DNA of 64,000 nucleotides from Diphasiastrum complanatum (Eukaryota; Streptophyta; Lycopodiopsida; Lycopodiales; Lycopodiaceae), in the NCBI GenBank assembly GCA_029204225.1, contig CM055094.1, forward strand, positions 31,243,427 through 31,307,426. Direction: 5' to 3'. The position numbers were made by a program, and so were the translations under genes. This document shows positions 9,706 through 19,919 of the stretch, in pieces. The first letter of the stretch is position 1, and the number at the start of each line of letters is the position of its first letter. The notes beneath the pieces are model-generated. The model made no database searches. It saw only the letters and a program-made list of their open reading frames with translations, and was not told where the DNA came from.

Positions 9706-10318
9706 AATGAGTCATTTGGAATCAATCAGAGTTTGGAGTGCAATTAATTTCCAATAACTGTATACATAAACACACTCCTTGGTGCTTTCACGCTTGCTTT
9801 GTTTAGCTTTTACTATTTAGCATTCAAACTTCTCCATCTATCACAAGTCTTGAAATGTTTTCAATATATGAAATGCATAAGAATTTGTTTTGGTGACGTG
9901 CAAAGAGCCAAAAAGCTTTGAAACATGCCCAAGGGCGCACCCCTTTCAGACAAGTTGACATGCCCCATAGGTGGCACCTTGGGCATGCCACATTGGATGA
10001 AGCCTTGGGATATTTTGGGCCTTCTACTCTTGTCATGCTAATGCGCTTGTTGGGCGACGATGACACCCCCAACCAACCACTATGCAACACTTTGAATCAT
10101 TTTCGCTTCCGGCCTTTGCACTTCTCTCCCTCGAGGTTGAAATTGTGGGGGGTGGGCTGTGTTAGCCCCTCATTATCATGGTCTACAATGATGAATGCCT
10201 CACGTGCTTTTGTCGCAACACTTGTCGCAAGACTTGTTGGGTTGGCAACATCGCCACCTTCAACCAAGTGTTATGTAGGAATTCAAATCATTTCAACTAG
10301 GCACCTTTGCAGTCACTA
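9706..10318. other. Non-coding stretch upstream of the PPR locus
   Basis: No convincing coding sequence or repeat was recognised. The stretch at 9905-10290 is less AT-rich, with a plus-strand frame of 138 codons, but its composition and lack of motifs do not support a gene. Confidence 0.4.
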
Positions 10319-10434
10319 TGCATTTCCTCATTGAGTGAGGAAATGTGGGGATATGTGAAGCTCTCAACACAAAGATTATGCATTTCCTCATTGAGTGAGT
10401 AAATGTGGGGATATGTGAAGCTCTCAACACAAAC
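10319..10434 (+). repeat. 60-bp tandem duplication
   Basis: Two adjacent copies of a unit containing ATGCATTTCCTCATTGAGTG and GGGGATATGTGAAGCTCTC, period exactly 60, differing at only a few bases. It lies 300-650 bases upstream of the PPR reading frame, possibly in its promoter. Confidence 0.85.
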
Positions 10435-10748
10435 ATGAAGAGCGAGCAACGAGTGCCTCAATTTTTTAAGGGAGGACTTAAACTTGGGACAAAAGAAACT
10501 TTGGATGCCAACCCATTGCACTAAATAAGGTCCCCTTAGAGAGCTAGAGCACCCTAAGCATAATAGGCGGGCCTTGGAAATTGACATTACTATGGGCACA
10601 TAATAATTTTCTAGCGTTAGGGTTTTAGAAAGGTACAAAGAAATTGTTCAGGAAGAGTTGAAGGAGAAAAGAGAAAAGCAATTCTTTCTTCTATACACTC
10701 GATGGATGGATGGATGGATCGATCACAACACAGTTGAGGAGAGCAGAG

Positions 10749-10832
10749 ATGGAGGCTATAGCTGATGCCGCCCTCAAGGGGAGCTGGAATGACAACACCA
10801 ACGTCAGCTTTCTTTCATATTTGTCCAACTGA
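10749..10832 (+). other. Short ORF upstream of the PPR gene (possible uORF)
   Basis: ATG at 10749 opens 27 codons (MEAIADAALKGSW...SFLSYLSN) before TGA. It lies between a GTTAGGGTTTTAG stretch typical of plant leaders (10616-10628) and the PPR start. If transcribed with the PPR gene it would act as an upstream ORF. It could instead be the first exon of another transcript. Confidence 0.3.
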
Positions 10833-10969
10833 ATACAATTGCCTTTTTTCCTGCCGTCTTACTGCATTCAATGCCGATTCTGCTGCTGAATTATTATCTG
10901 CAGGCAGGTTGGGAGTGGCAATAGCACTGCATTTGAAGCATACGGATTTGATTTCTGAAGCGCTGTCAT

Positions 10970-13297
10970 TTGATAGCGTTGGTTAGATGCAGCAGTGTAT
11001 CCTACCTCGAAGTTTTGAACAAGGGGTGGGAAACTGCCCTAGGTTTTGGTGTGCTTCTTTTCAGACTGAAGAAGAGCTGCATTTTTATGCTCAGCAGCAT
11101 GCTACGCAATGTGTTCACGCATCAGAGCACCGTTGGAGCTCTCGCAATCCTCAACAGAGCCGCTTTCTTGTTGGAAAAGACGAGAGCTTACACATGTGAA
11201 ATCCTAAATCATCTGCATCATCAGGATGCATGTGCTTCTATCTTTAATAATTTTGCAAGTCACAAAAATCATGTCTTTACTGAATGTAATCCTTTCCAGA
11301 GTGGCGCAAGGTTTTTCATTTTGCATGTTCCAGAGAGCTTATCAAATTGTTCTAGACACTTTTCCACTGCTGAGAGCCCTAGGTTTTTAGATGCCATACA
11401 AGGTGGGAAGGAGAAGGGCAATGATAAAATAATGGAAACTTGTTCTGCTCTTAGACCTGATGAAATTTCTGAGCCTGAAGCAGTCTGCTTGATCTGTAAT
11501 CTTCTGAGAAGGAGCAGATGGTCTCCTAGCACTATAAGAGACCTAGAGGAAACGAAACCCAGCAAGAATATTCAATTGAATGACTATATAGTAGAAGGAG
11601 TGATCAGGAGACAAAGTGATGTCAATACGGCATGGGGGTTTTTCAAATGGGCAGCACTTCAGCCTGAATTCAAGCACAGTGCTTTGACCTGTTCAAGGAT
11701 GATCAACATGCTGGGCAATGCAAGGCAGTTCGACGTACTGGAACAGTTGCTGAGTGAGATGGAACAATCAGGCATCCGGCATGATGTCTCCACTGTTAAT
11801 AACCTCATTGAAGTGTATGGTGCTGCCAATATGACCGCCAAATCATTTGAGGAGTTTAAGTCAATGAAAAAGAGGAAGCTGAAGCCCAATGCATACACCT
11901 ACAAGTGTATGATTCAAATTCTTGTGAGAGCAGGTGATATAGAAAATGCTGGTACTTTGTTTAAGTCCATGTTGCAAGATGGCTTTTTTCCAGATATAGT
12001 AGTTTGCAACAGTTTGCTTTCTGGTCTTGGGAAAGCTGGCGACGTTGATTTGGCTCACAATGTCTTTTTGAAGATGATAGAGATGGGTTGTTCTCCTGAT
12101 GTTTACACTTACACAATAATGATTCGTAATTTTGGAAAGGTCAGGAAAGTAGATGAGGCGAGCAGATTATTTAGTGAAATGCTCAAGAAAAACTGTCCCC
12201 CGAATGTGTATACTTACAACACGCTTATTGATGTTTATGGGAAAGCTGGAAAGGTAGATGATGCTTGTAGTGTATTTGAGTCCATGATTGAAAATGGTTG
12301 CCAGTTTGATGCCTATACGATCAATATGTTGATTGGAGCATTAAGCAAGGCTGGGAGATTAGGCAAGGCATATGAAATCTTAAATCAGTCGAGAGGTTAC
12401 ACTGATTCAGTGACTTTCAACACACTTATTGGCAATATAGGAAAAAGAGGCAACATGAAAGAGGTTTGTAGGCTTTTCCAGAAAATGAAAGCGGATGGAC
12501 ATCAACCGAATCAGGTCACTTACGCGATCGTAATAGATTGCCATTGTAAAGCTGGTGAGGTGGATGAAGCTTTGAAGCTGTTTAACGACATGATTGAAAA
12601 GGGATTTAGACCTGATAATCTAGTTTACAATTCACTTTTGATCAGCCTTGGGAAGTCTGGCAGAGTCAAAGTGGCGTGTGAGTTTTTCAAAGAGATGAAA
12701 AATACTGGTCATTGTCCTGATACAGTAACATATAATATCTTGATAGATAGTTTAGGGAAGGCTGGCAAAGTAGGTGCTGCATATGAGTATTTAAATGAAA
12801 TGCAAAAAATGGGCTGTCAGCCCACTATTGTCACTTACAATTCTCTCATCAACAGTTTAGGAAAAGCTAACAATGTTGACGATGCCTTTAAGCTCTTCAA
12901 GGAGATGAAAGATGAGGGCTTCAGTCCTGATATTTTTACCTACACTAGTCTTATGGAAGGCTTTGGCAAAGCAGGGAAAATTGACAGGGCAATGAAAGTT
13001 TTTGAAGAAATGAAAGAAAATGGCTGTAGCCCAAATGTGGTCACGTACAATCTTCTTATTGATTGTCTTGCAAAGGCTGGGAGGTATAGTGCTGCAATAA
13101 GTCTCTATAAAGACATGAAAGACAAAGGGTGTACCCCAGATGCAATCACCTTCAGTATTCTTGATCATTTGCACAATAAGGCCAAAAACCTTGACATGAA
13201 TGATCTTCAAGCCGATATACAAAGGGCTGGATTTAGTTATGATGCAGTCGGTATCAATATTCCAACTGCTAAGTCTCACAATCATTTTATGAAATAG
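10970..13297 (+). CDS. P-class pentatricopeptide repeat protein, organelle-targeted
   Basis: A single 775-codon open frame. From about residue 239 to 760 it is an almost unbroken run of about 14 PPR motifs of 35 residues in the VTYNxLIxxxGKAGxxxxAxxxFxxMxxxGCxPD pattern. Gaps occur only in the seventh (about 449-480), which is shortened, and in the degenerate last one. There is no E, DYW, SMR or other C-terminal domain, so it is the P class, which binds organellar RNA one base per repeat for stabilisation, splicing or translation. Residues 1-39 are unremarkable. An internal ATG at 11087 (MLSSMLRNVF...) starts a basic, serine-rich stretch like a mitochondrial or plastid presequence and may be the true start. 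It lacks introns, as most plant PPR genes do. It is the only intact host gene I can identify in the window. Confidence 0.93.
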   Translation: MIALVRCSSVSYLEVLNKGWETALGFGVLLFRLKKSCIFMLSSMLRNVFTHQSTVGALAILNRAAFLLEKTRAYTCEILNHLHHQDACASIFNNFASHKNHVFTECNPFQSGARFFILHVPESLSNCSRHFSTAESPRFLDAIQGGKEKGNDKIMETCSALRPDEISEPEAVCLICNLLRRSRWSPSTIRDLEETKPSKNIQLNDYIVEGVIRRQSDVNTAWGFFKWAALQPEFKHSALTCSRMINMLGNARQFDVLEQLLSEMEQSGIRHDVSTVNNLIEVYGAANMTAKSFEEFKSMKKRKLKPNAYTYKCMIQILVRAGDIENAGTLFKSMLQDGFFPDIVVCNSLLSGLGKAGDVDLAHNVFLKMIEMGCSPDVYTYTIMIRNFGKVRKVDEASRLFSEMLKKNCPPNVYTYNTLIDVYGKAGKVDDACSVFESMIENGCQFDAYTINMLIGALSKAGRLGKAYEILNQSRGYTDSVTFNTLIGNIGKRGNMKEVCRLFQKMKADGHQPNQVTYAIVIDCHCKAGEVDEALKLFNDMIEKGFRPDNLVYNSLLISLGKSGRVKVACEFFKEMKNTGHCPDTVTYNILIDSLGKAGKVGAAYEYLNEMQKMGCQPTIVTYNSLINSLGKANNVDDAFKLFKEMKDEGFSPDIFTYTSLMEGFGKAGKIDRAMKVFEEMKENGCSPNVVTYNLLIDCLAKAGRYSAAISLYKDMKDKGCTPDAITFSILDHLHNKAKNLDMNDLQADIQRAGFSYDAVGINIPTAKSHNHFMK

Positions 13298-13915
13298 TGA
13301 TTGTACTGTTTTGAAGGATACATTAATGTAAAACCTTAGTAGTCTCAATTTATCAGGAGGAGAGTTCTTAGCTTGGAGTGACGACATGGAATACATGGGA
13401 GAGAAGAATGGGCCTGATGCAAAGGAGACGTTGTGCTATAATGAAAACAGATGTCGCTATGTGATCCATTCTCTATACAATCAAACGTTCTTTTGAATGC
13501 AAGGTTTGGGAGGAGGGTCTGGCTTTTAAACTGCAAAACCTGCATGTGTCACAGCTCTTTTCTGTTTGTGCTGGTTTCAGGCCAGTCTTCTCTCAATCTC
13601 CTTCGATGAAATGGGACTGCATAGTACAGGTAAAATTTCTTGCATCTAGCAATACCAAAAGAGAACGTGATCCTTAGCCTGTTCTTCTCTAGTTTACAAA
13701 GATCTATGCTTGAGAGAAAAGTCTGTGTCCTCGTTGTATTGCCATGGCTGATCTTCTGTCAGTGCTTCCTATATTTTCTCACGTGCAGCACTTCAATACA
13801 CATGCAACACTGCATGAAGTTTTTTTTGAAAAATTATGGATTGGCTGTTTAAATATATCAGATGCTTCGTTTGTTTGGCTTTGCATTTTCAAAGCCATGG
13901 TGCCACTTTAAATTT
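13298..13915 (+). other. 3' flank of the PPR gene
   Basis: No coding sequence. The AT-rich sequence after the stop probably includes the 3' UTR; no single polyadenylation signal can be chosen with confidence. The gypsy gag remnant begins at 13916. Confidence 0.4.
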
Positions 13916-15000
13916 TTAAGAAAATCTGAATTTGGCCAATATTTTGGATTGAGTCACTTTTGGCTGACCAGGCATACTGCTTTGGATAGACTTCAGGGTA
14001 GTTTGAAACTGATTGGTGAGTTTCTCCATTTGTAGCTGATGTTGCTTGTTAAGCAACTCCAACTGGGATCTCCAAAGCTGATCTCGGGTGTCCTCGATCG
14101 GCTTTGACTCATGGACAGGAGCACGTGGTGCTCTCCTTTCCCTGGATTCGTCAACATCTGATCCCTCGTCTTCTTCTTTGATGGCATCAGACATAGCTAA
14201 CTTTAGGCTCATATATTCATCATTGGATTTAAGCTCGCGTCTAATCCATCTTGGAAGGCCGACTAAAACCAGATGATGAGCATCTGTTCAGAGGGCTGTT
14301 CTTGTACTTGACTTTTGAGGCGTTTGAAACACTCGATATAGTCTTGTACACGTTCATCTTTTGCCATCTTGATGTTACTCAATTTGACAAAAGGGCTCTC
14401 TATCAAGCGGAAGGGCTTAAAGCGCTTGATAAAGGACTCTTTCAAAATTGACCAGTCCGTGTAATCTTCACGATCGAGGTTAAAAAACCAGTCACGTGCT
14501 TTAGCGATCATGGTCATCGAAAACAATTGGACCATAGCGTCGGGAGATGTTTCATCGTAAATGTCACATGTATTCTCAAAGATTTGCAAGAATCTCTGAG
14601 GGTGTGAACTACCGTCAAACTTTGGTAGATCTAACTTGGGTGTTCTTTTCTCATGATGAGCACCATGGGTAGCAAAAACGCCATTAAGGTGGGTTCTGGC
14701 CTGTGAGGGTTCAACACCATAAAAATGGGCTTGTGCTCGTGAAGACTCGACTCTATCAGGCTCTCGTTCTGTGAATGGGTTTGTGGATGGCTCGTGGAGT
14801 TGGGACCGCATTCGGTAGAACCTATGACGTCGGATTTGTTCAGCTGTAGGGGACCTTACCTTGTATGGATAATCTGCTGGGAGTATGGTGGTCCATTGGG
14901 TACGATTGTGTCTTTTTGGTGTTGGGTATGAGTTTCCGGTGTTTTGGATTTTTTTTTTTTGGATTTTTGAATTTTTGTAGGATATTTTTGGATTCTTTAG
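13916..15000 (-). pseudogene. Ty3/gypsy gag, frameshifted
   Basis: A minus-strand frame from about 15000 to 14263 encodes KLDLPKFDGSSHPQRFL, IFENTCDIYDE, MTMIAKARDWFFNL, SILKESFIKRFKPF and YIECFKRLKSQV, the Retrotrans_gag capsid pattern of plant gypsy elements. After a frame change the Gag continues at 14212-13916 with a glutamine-rich helix (LWRSQLELLNKQHQLQMEKL). No zinc knuckle is present before 13916. N-terminally the frame runs into phenylalanine-rich translation of the adjoining repeat tract, which is probably non-coding leader. Confidence 0.8.
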
Positions 15001-16740
15001 GGTGTTTTTGCTCGAAAAAACACGTGAAAAAATCTTGAAAAGGCACAAAAAACATCTCGAAAATGCTCGAAAAGAAGACGCAAAAAATCTCGAAAAGACA
15101 CGAAAAAATTCTCGAAAAAATCTAGAAAAAATCTCGAAAAATCTTGAACACTGCTTGAAAAATCTAGACAAAAACCTCGAAAAAAACACGAAAAATTCTC
15201 GAAAAACTGCTCGACAAATCTAGACAAAAATCTCGAAAAAAACACGAACAAATGTAGAAAAGAACTCGAAAAACACGAAAACAATCGAGAAATATTCTCG
15301 AAAAATCTCAAAAAACACAAGGAAAATCTAGAAAGCAACTTGATAAGTCTAGAGAAATCTTAAAATAAACGAAAAAAAATCTAGAAAAAATCTCGAAAAA
15401 TCTTGAATAAAATACTAACAATTTAGAAAAATCTAGAGAAAGCTCGAAAATTGCGAACAGGCTTGAAAAAACCTAGAAAAACTCTCAAAAAACACGAAAA
15501 AAAACAATTTAGAAAAAACTAATTCTCAAAAAACAATCATGCGAAAATCTCGAAAAATCTAGAAAAATCTAGACAAGGCTCGAAAATATCTAGAAAATCT
15601 CAAACAAGACGAAAAGAAAAAAAATCTAGAAAAGATTCTGAAAAATCTCAAAAACTCTAGCAAAATTCATGAAAAGGCTCAAAAATTGAGAACAGGCTCG
15701 AAAAAGTCTAGAAAATCTCAAAACAACTGAAAATAATCTAGAAAAGAGCCTCGAAAAAACTCAAAAACACTAAAAAAATTCACGAAAAGGCTAATCATGC
15801 GAACATACTCGAAAGAATCTTGAAAAAACACGAAAAATCTAGAAACTCGAACAATCTCAAAAAAGCCTAGAAAGATCTCAAAGAACACAAAAAAGTTCTA
15901 GAAAAAATCTCGAACAGGCTCGAAAAATATAGAAAAATATCAAAAATCACGAAAAAATTCTAGAAAAAGGTTGAAAAATCTCAAAGAACACGAAAATAAT
16001 CTAGAAAAAATTTCGAGATATCTCGAAAAATCTCGAAAAGACACGAAAAATTCTCAAAAAAAATCTAGAAAAGACTCGAAAATTCTCAAAAATTCTAGAA
16101 AAAGCTAGAAAAATCTCGAAAAATCTTGAAAAAAATCTTGAAAAAATCTAGAAAAGACTTGAAAAATAGAAAATATCGAAAAAAAATCTGAACACAATCT
16201 AGAAAAAATTCTCAAACGACTTACGAACAAATCTCGAAAATGGAAAGACACGAAAGAAACTCGAAAAAAAGCGTGAAAGAAACTTGAAAAACCTCGAAAA
16301 GACGAGAAGAACTCTTGATATGGAGACACACACGAAAGACACACGAAAAATGGAGACACACACGAAAGAAACTAGAAAAATTGTCAAACAAAACTAGGTA
16401 ACAAAATGACGCGAAAAAACGAAAAAAAATGAGAAAGGGTCGAAAAAGAACGAAATCACGAAGAAAACTTGAACAAAAAGAAGTCGCGAAAAACTGGAAA
16501 AGAAGAAGTTGCGAAAAAGAGCTGGAAAAAGATAAAGTGGCGAAGAAAACTAGAAAAGATCTCAAAAAGACAAGAAGAAATCTTGAAAATGGAGACACAC
16601 ACGAAAGACACACGAAAAATGGAGACACACACGAAAGAAACTAGAAAAATTGGCAAACAAAACTAGAAAACGAAACGACGGGAAAAAACGAAAAAAAAAA
16701 CGAGAAAGGGTAAAAAAAGAACGAAATCGCGAAGAAAAAT
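15001..16740 (+). repeat. 1.7-kb degenerate CTCGAAAAA / CTAGAAAAA / CACGAAAAA array
   Basis: Almost the whole stretch consists of 9-12-base units ending in GAAAAA, most with TCTCGA or TCTAGA cores. The plus strand is overwhelmingly purine. At the right end a longer unit containing ATGGAGACACACACGAAAG repeats at about 16318-16470 and 16589-16740, period about 270. Open frames on the minus strand (FSRFF...) and plus strand (KNLEK...) come from the repeat. It lies directly 5' of the gypsy gag, so it may be that element's leader. Confidence 0.9.
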
Positions 16741-17760
16741 CATTGCGTGGCCTGTGCCAGCTGATTTGACAGCACTTCGTTCTTTTCTTGGATTGGCAGT
16801 ATTCTATAGAAAATATGTTAAGAAATACTCCTATATTGCAGCACCTTTGACTGATTTGACTCAAAAGAATAGAGTTGGTGAGTGGACTGAACTGCAGCAA
16901 GAAAGCTTTGATCAGTTGAAGCAAGCTATTGCTGAGTGCGTCACTCTAAAGATTGTAGACCCTCAAAAGCCCTATGTTATAGATACGGATGCGAGTGACA
17001 TTGCTGTGGGAGCTGTTCTGATGCAAGAGGGTAGGCCTGTGGCCTTTGAGAGCAAGAAGCTCAACCCTACTCAGAAAAATTATCCAACTGATGCATGCCA
17101 TAGTTCATGCATTAAAGGCATGGAGGCATTATCTGTATGGATCGGAATTTGAGGTATTCACTGATCATGATACCTTGAGATACTTTTGTAAGCAGCCAGA
17201 CCTTAGAGGCCGACAAGCTAGACGGTCTGAGCTCATGCATGAATTCCTAATGGAGATTCGGTACAAGAAAGGTGCCGAGAATCGCGTGGCAGATGCACTA
17301 TCTCGTGTAGTGTATCAGATGTCATTTGGAGTCATTGAAAATGACTTACTGTCTCAGCAGGAAGATCCTCACTGTAAGAAAGTGGAACAAGAGGTGAGTC
17401 ATGGCCATGCAGAGTCTCAAGAGGAGAGCTCTTCTACCTTGGTTCACACTTATCTTAAGTATTCCATAGAAGATGGAATGGTGATGAGAAATGGCAAGGC
17501 TCTTATTCGAGCTTGTGAGGTGCTGCGAAAGGCGATCTTGCATCTCTGTCACAATAGCCCTAGTGCTGGTCATCCTGGTGTGGATAGGACCTATGAGTTG
17601 ATACGACATTAACTTCTGGTGGTCTAGACTTACGAAAGAAGTAAACCATTATGTGACACATTGTTTTAAGTGTCAAGTTAATAAGGCTGAAAGGATTAAA
17701 GTGCCTGGATTATTACGCCCGTTACCTATACCACATAGGGGCTGCAAGCTTTCTTTGGGT
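16741..17760 (+). pseudogene. Ty3/gypsy pol fragment: RT end, RNase H, integrase zinc finger
   Basis: Starts abruptly inside the RT thumb (AWPVPADLTALRSFLGLA, YRKYVKKYS). RNase H follows with DTDASDIAVGAVLMQ, VAFESKKLNP, then after a frameshift near 17100 FTDHDTLRYF and GAENRVADALSR. The integrase H2C2 finger follows as HNSPSAGHPGVDRTYELI ... THCFKCQVNKAE and LLRPLPIP. A stop at 17610 and loss of the integrase core make it a fragment. It runs on the opposite strand to the gag at 13916-15000. Confidence 0.85.
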
Positions 17761-18360
17761 AGGGATTTGTATGTCAACCATTACTACTGGTAGATGCTGG
17801 CATTGCTTTAGGAGATCTTTCGCCTTGCACCTAGCAAAGGCCCTTGTGTGGAAGGAGAGGATGAGAGTTGTATTAAAGATTTATTTCAGAGTGGGACTGA
17901 CCTAGATGGTGCAGTTGAGGATTAGGTAGTTAACTGTTGAGAGAGACTTTGGAAGAAAAGGCTAGAGCCCCTTACAAAGTCCCGGAAGAGGTTTGGATGG
18001 ACACCACCATACAAATGATTGGAGAGTGCCATGTTATCAACATATTTGTGTCTTGTTGCATGGGCACGATGTTTTTGAGAGCTATTTGACACATCTGAGG
18101 CTGGCACCATGGTGACGGGCAATTATATGTTCAGGCATATCAATGCTGCCATTTGTGGGGCCACAAATGGTGTCTAACATTCTTTGAGTTAGCAGTTTGC
18201 AATTTATATATGCCATGTAAAGTTTAATTATGTGTCGTTTATGATATATGTTTGTCCTATGATTTTATCTGGATTCTTTTTGATGTCTTTTATTATCTGT
18301 GACTCGTGAATCTTAGGCTGTAACTTGTAAGTTGTGACTTGTATATAAGACTCGAGTGTC
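17761..18360. other. Degraded continuation of gypsy pol, then unassigned DNA
   Basis: Short unlinked pieces follow the zinc finger (for example KKRLEPLTKSRKRFGWTPP on the plus strand), but no integrase catalytic motif can be read. From about 18180 it is AT-rich sequence without features. Confidence 0.35.
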
Positions 18361-18506
18361 ATATTGTCAGTTTTTCGATCACTGTTTTGTTAGGACTTGC
18401 AAGTTGTCATAGATAATGCGTTCAATTGTGTCATAATGTCAGTTTTTCAATCACTGTTTTGTTAGAACTTGCATGCAAGTTGTCATAGATAATGCATTGA
18501 ATTGCG
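18361..18506 (+). repeat. Tandem duplication of about 72 bp
   Basis: Two copies (18361-18429 and 18433-18506) sharing GTCAGTTTTTC, ATCACTGTTTTGTTAG and AAGTTGTCATAGATAATGC. The second has a small TGCA insertion. Confidence 0.8.
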
Positions 18507-19175
18507 TTGCCATGGGGAGGCTCATGAATGAGACCTAACCCACATTCTTGGTGAGGTTCGTCACCAAGACTGAACCCTATTAGGTTTCCATACATGTTCA
18601 TTGTTTTGCAGCATCTCATGAAGGTGCACAACATTGTTAGGCATATGGTTGTGTCTAACCATTGCAAGAGTGGGACCCATTGTGAGAGCCCGAATCCTAG
18701 AGATTTCTAATGTGATGGGGTTGCAACCTATCTATATTGTCCCGTGACTTATGATAGAGAAGGCCCATTATCATCATCGCTTTTTCATGTATCTTCATCG
18801 CTTTTTCAAGGACAAAGTGAGTTATGGCACAATCTGTTTCAAATCTTGCACTACAAAATTAGTGTCAGTTGACATACTTATAAAGGCATTGAACAAAGCA
18901 AAGCATACTAAGTTTGTGCCAATTCTAATTTTGAAGCAGCTATTATGTTTGGATTTACATCAAGGAGTATTGCTGAAAGTGTAATTCAAGTAGTTGTGGA
19001 CATGCACAATGATTAGTGCTGAGGTATGCTCAATGCCAACTACCCATTGACTTCCAAGACTTGCATTTGCACTGTATTATGTGCATGATGCTAGTAAGTA
19101 CTAGGTCACAAATGTAGCCTTAAGTAGTTAGGTGCCACAACTTACTGGAAGTACTAGCTTTCAAGCTAGAAAATT

Positions 19176-19233
19176 CTCAAGCTTGGTTCTTGTTTTTCTC
19201 ATTGCTCAAGCTTGGTTCTTGTTTTTCTCATTG
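19176..19233 (+). repeat. Perfect 29-bp tandem repeat
   Basis: Two adjacent identical copies of CTCAAGCTTGGTTCTTGTTT + TTCTCATTG. Confidence 0.85.
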
Positions 19234-19826
19234 CACAAGCTCTAGGATATAATAGTTAGATGGCCATAGTTACAATACCCATTGCATGCTATGATGGTGT
19301 TGTATTTTGCACCTTGTTGCAGAGGAGCGACGTGTTGTTCTAGGACAAAGAGTCCTACATTAGTCAGGTCTTTCCTGATGTAGCCGAGTAGGAGGCAAAT
19401 GACCTTTTGGGAATGAGGATATCCAAGGGGACTTGTTAGGTCAAGAATGTTGTAGCTTGTGACCTATTGGCTGACGGGTGAATTTTAATTCCTCAACATC
19501 GAACACATTACACTCCTGAATCTTGACTCTAGCAACTAGTTTCTACTTAGTACTCAATACTATGACCTACAATCTATTGAAATTCTATTCTTGTAAGTTG
19601 TAACATTTGACTGTCTATTCTTTCAAGAATCAATTGATCTATGCATCATCATCCACGTTGTGTGATGTGCACATTGTAATAATTTGTAGTGTGCAAAAGC
19701 TTACACTTCAAATCTTCTCATAGGACTCCACAATAATCACATGTGTGAGGAATTTGTGTGCTTTTTCTCTTATTTACTCAAGTAATAGAGGGTTGGAGCT
19801 CCAAAGTTGCTAGAGGTGAGGAGCCT

Positions 19827-19919
19827 GATGTGGGCTTGAATGAGGCGACATACGAGGATGAAGAATATGTGGAGGAGGATAAGTTTGATGAGGATGACGG
19901 GAGGGAGTTTGAGCAATAA
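19827..19919 (+). pseudogene. Acidic C-terminal coding remnant
   Basis: A frame ending in TAA reads DVGLNEATYEDEEYVEEDKF then DEDDGREFEQ. Such acidic tails occur at the ends of plant transposases and other retroelement proteins, but no domain upstream allows a family call. It may be chance. Confidence 0.2.

Noticed and set aside
9918-10334. 138-codon plus-strand frame
   Set aside because: No recognisable motif, ends in the 60-bp repeat, and composition alone explains it.
12857-13396. Minus-strand frame of 179 codons over the PPR gene
   Set aside because: Antisense shadow of the PPR repeats.
15001-16660. Phe-rich (minus) and Lys-rich (plus) open frames
   Set aside because: They arise from the GAAAAA repeat units in either strand.
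19827-19919. End of a hAT transposase
   Set aside because: Only an acidic tail is visible; no hAT dimerisation motif precedes it, so the family name is not supported.
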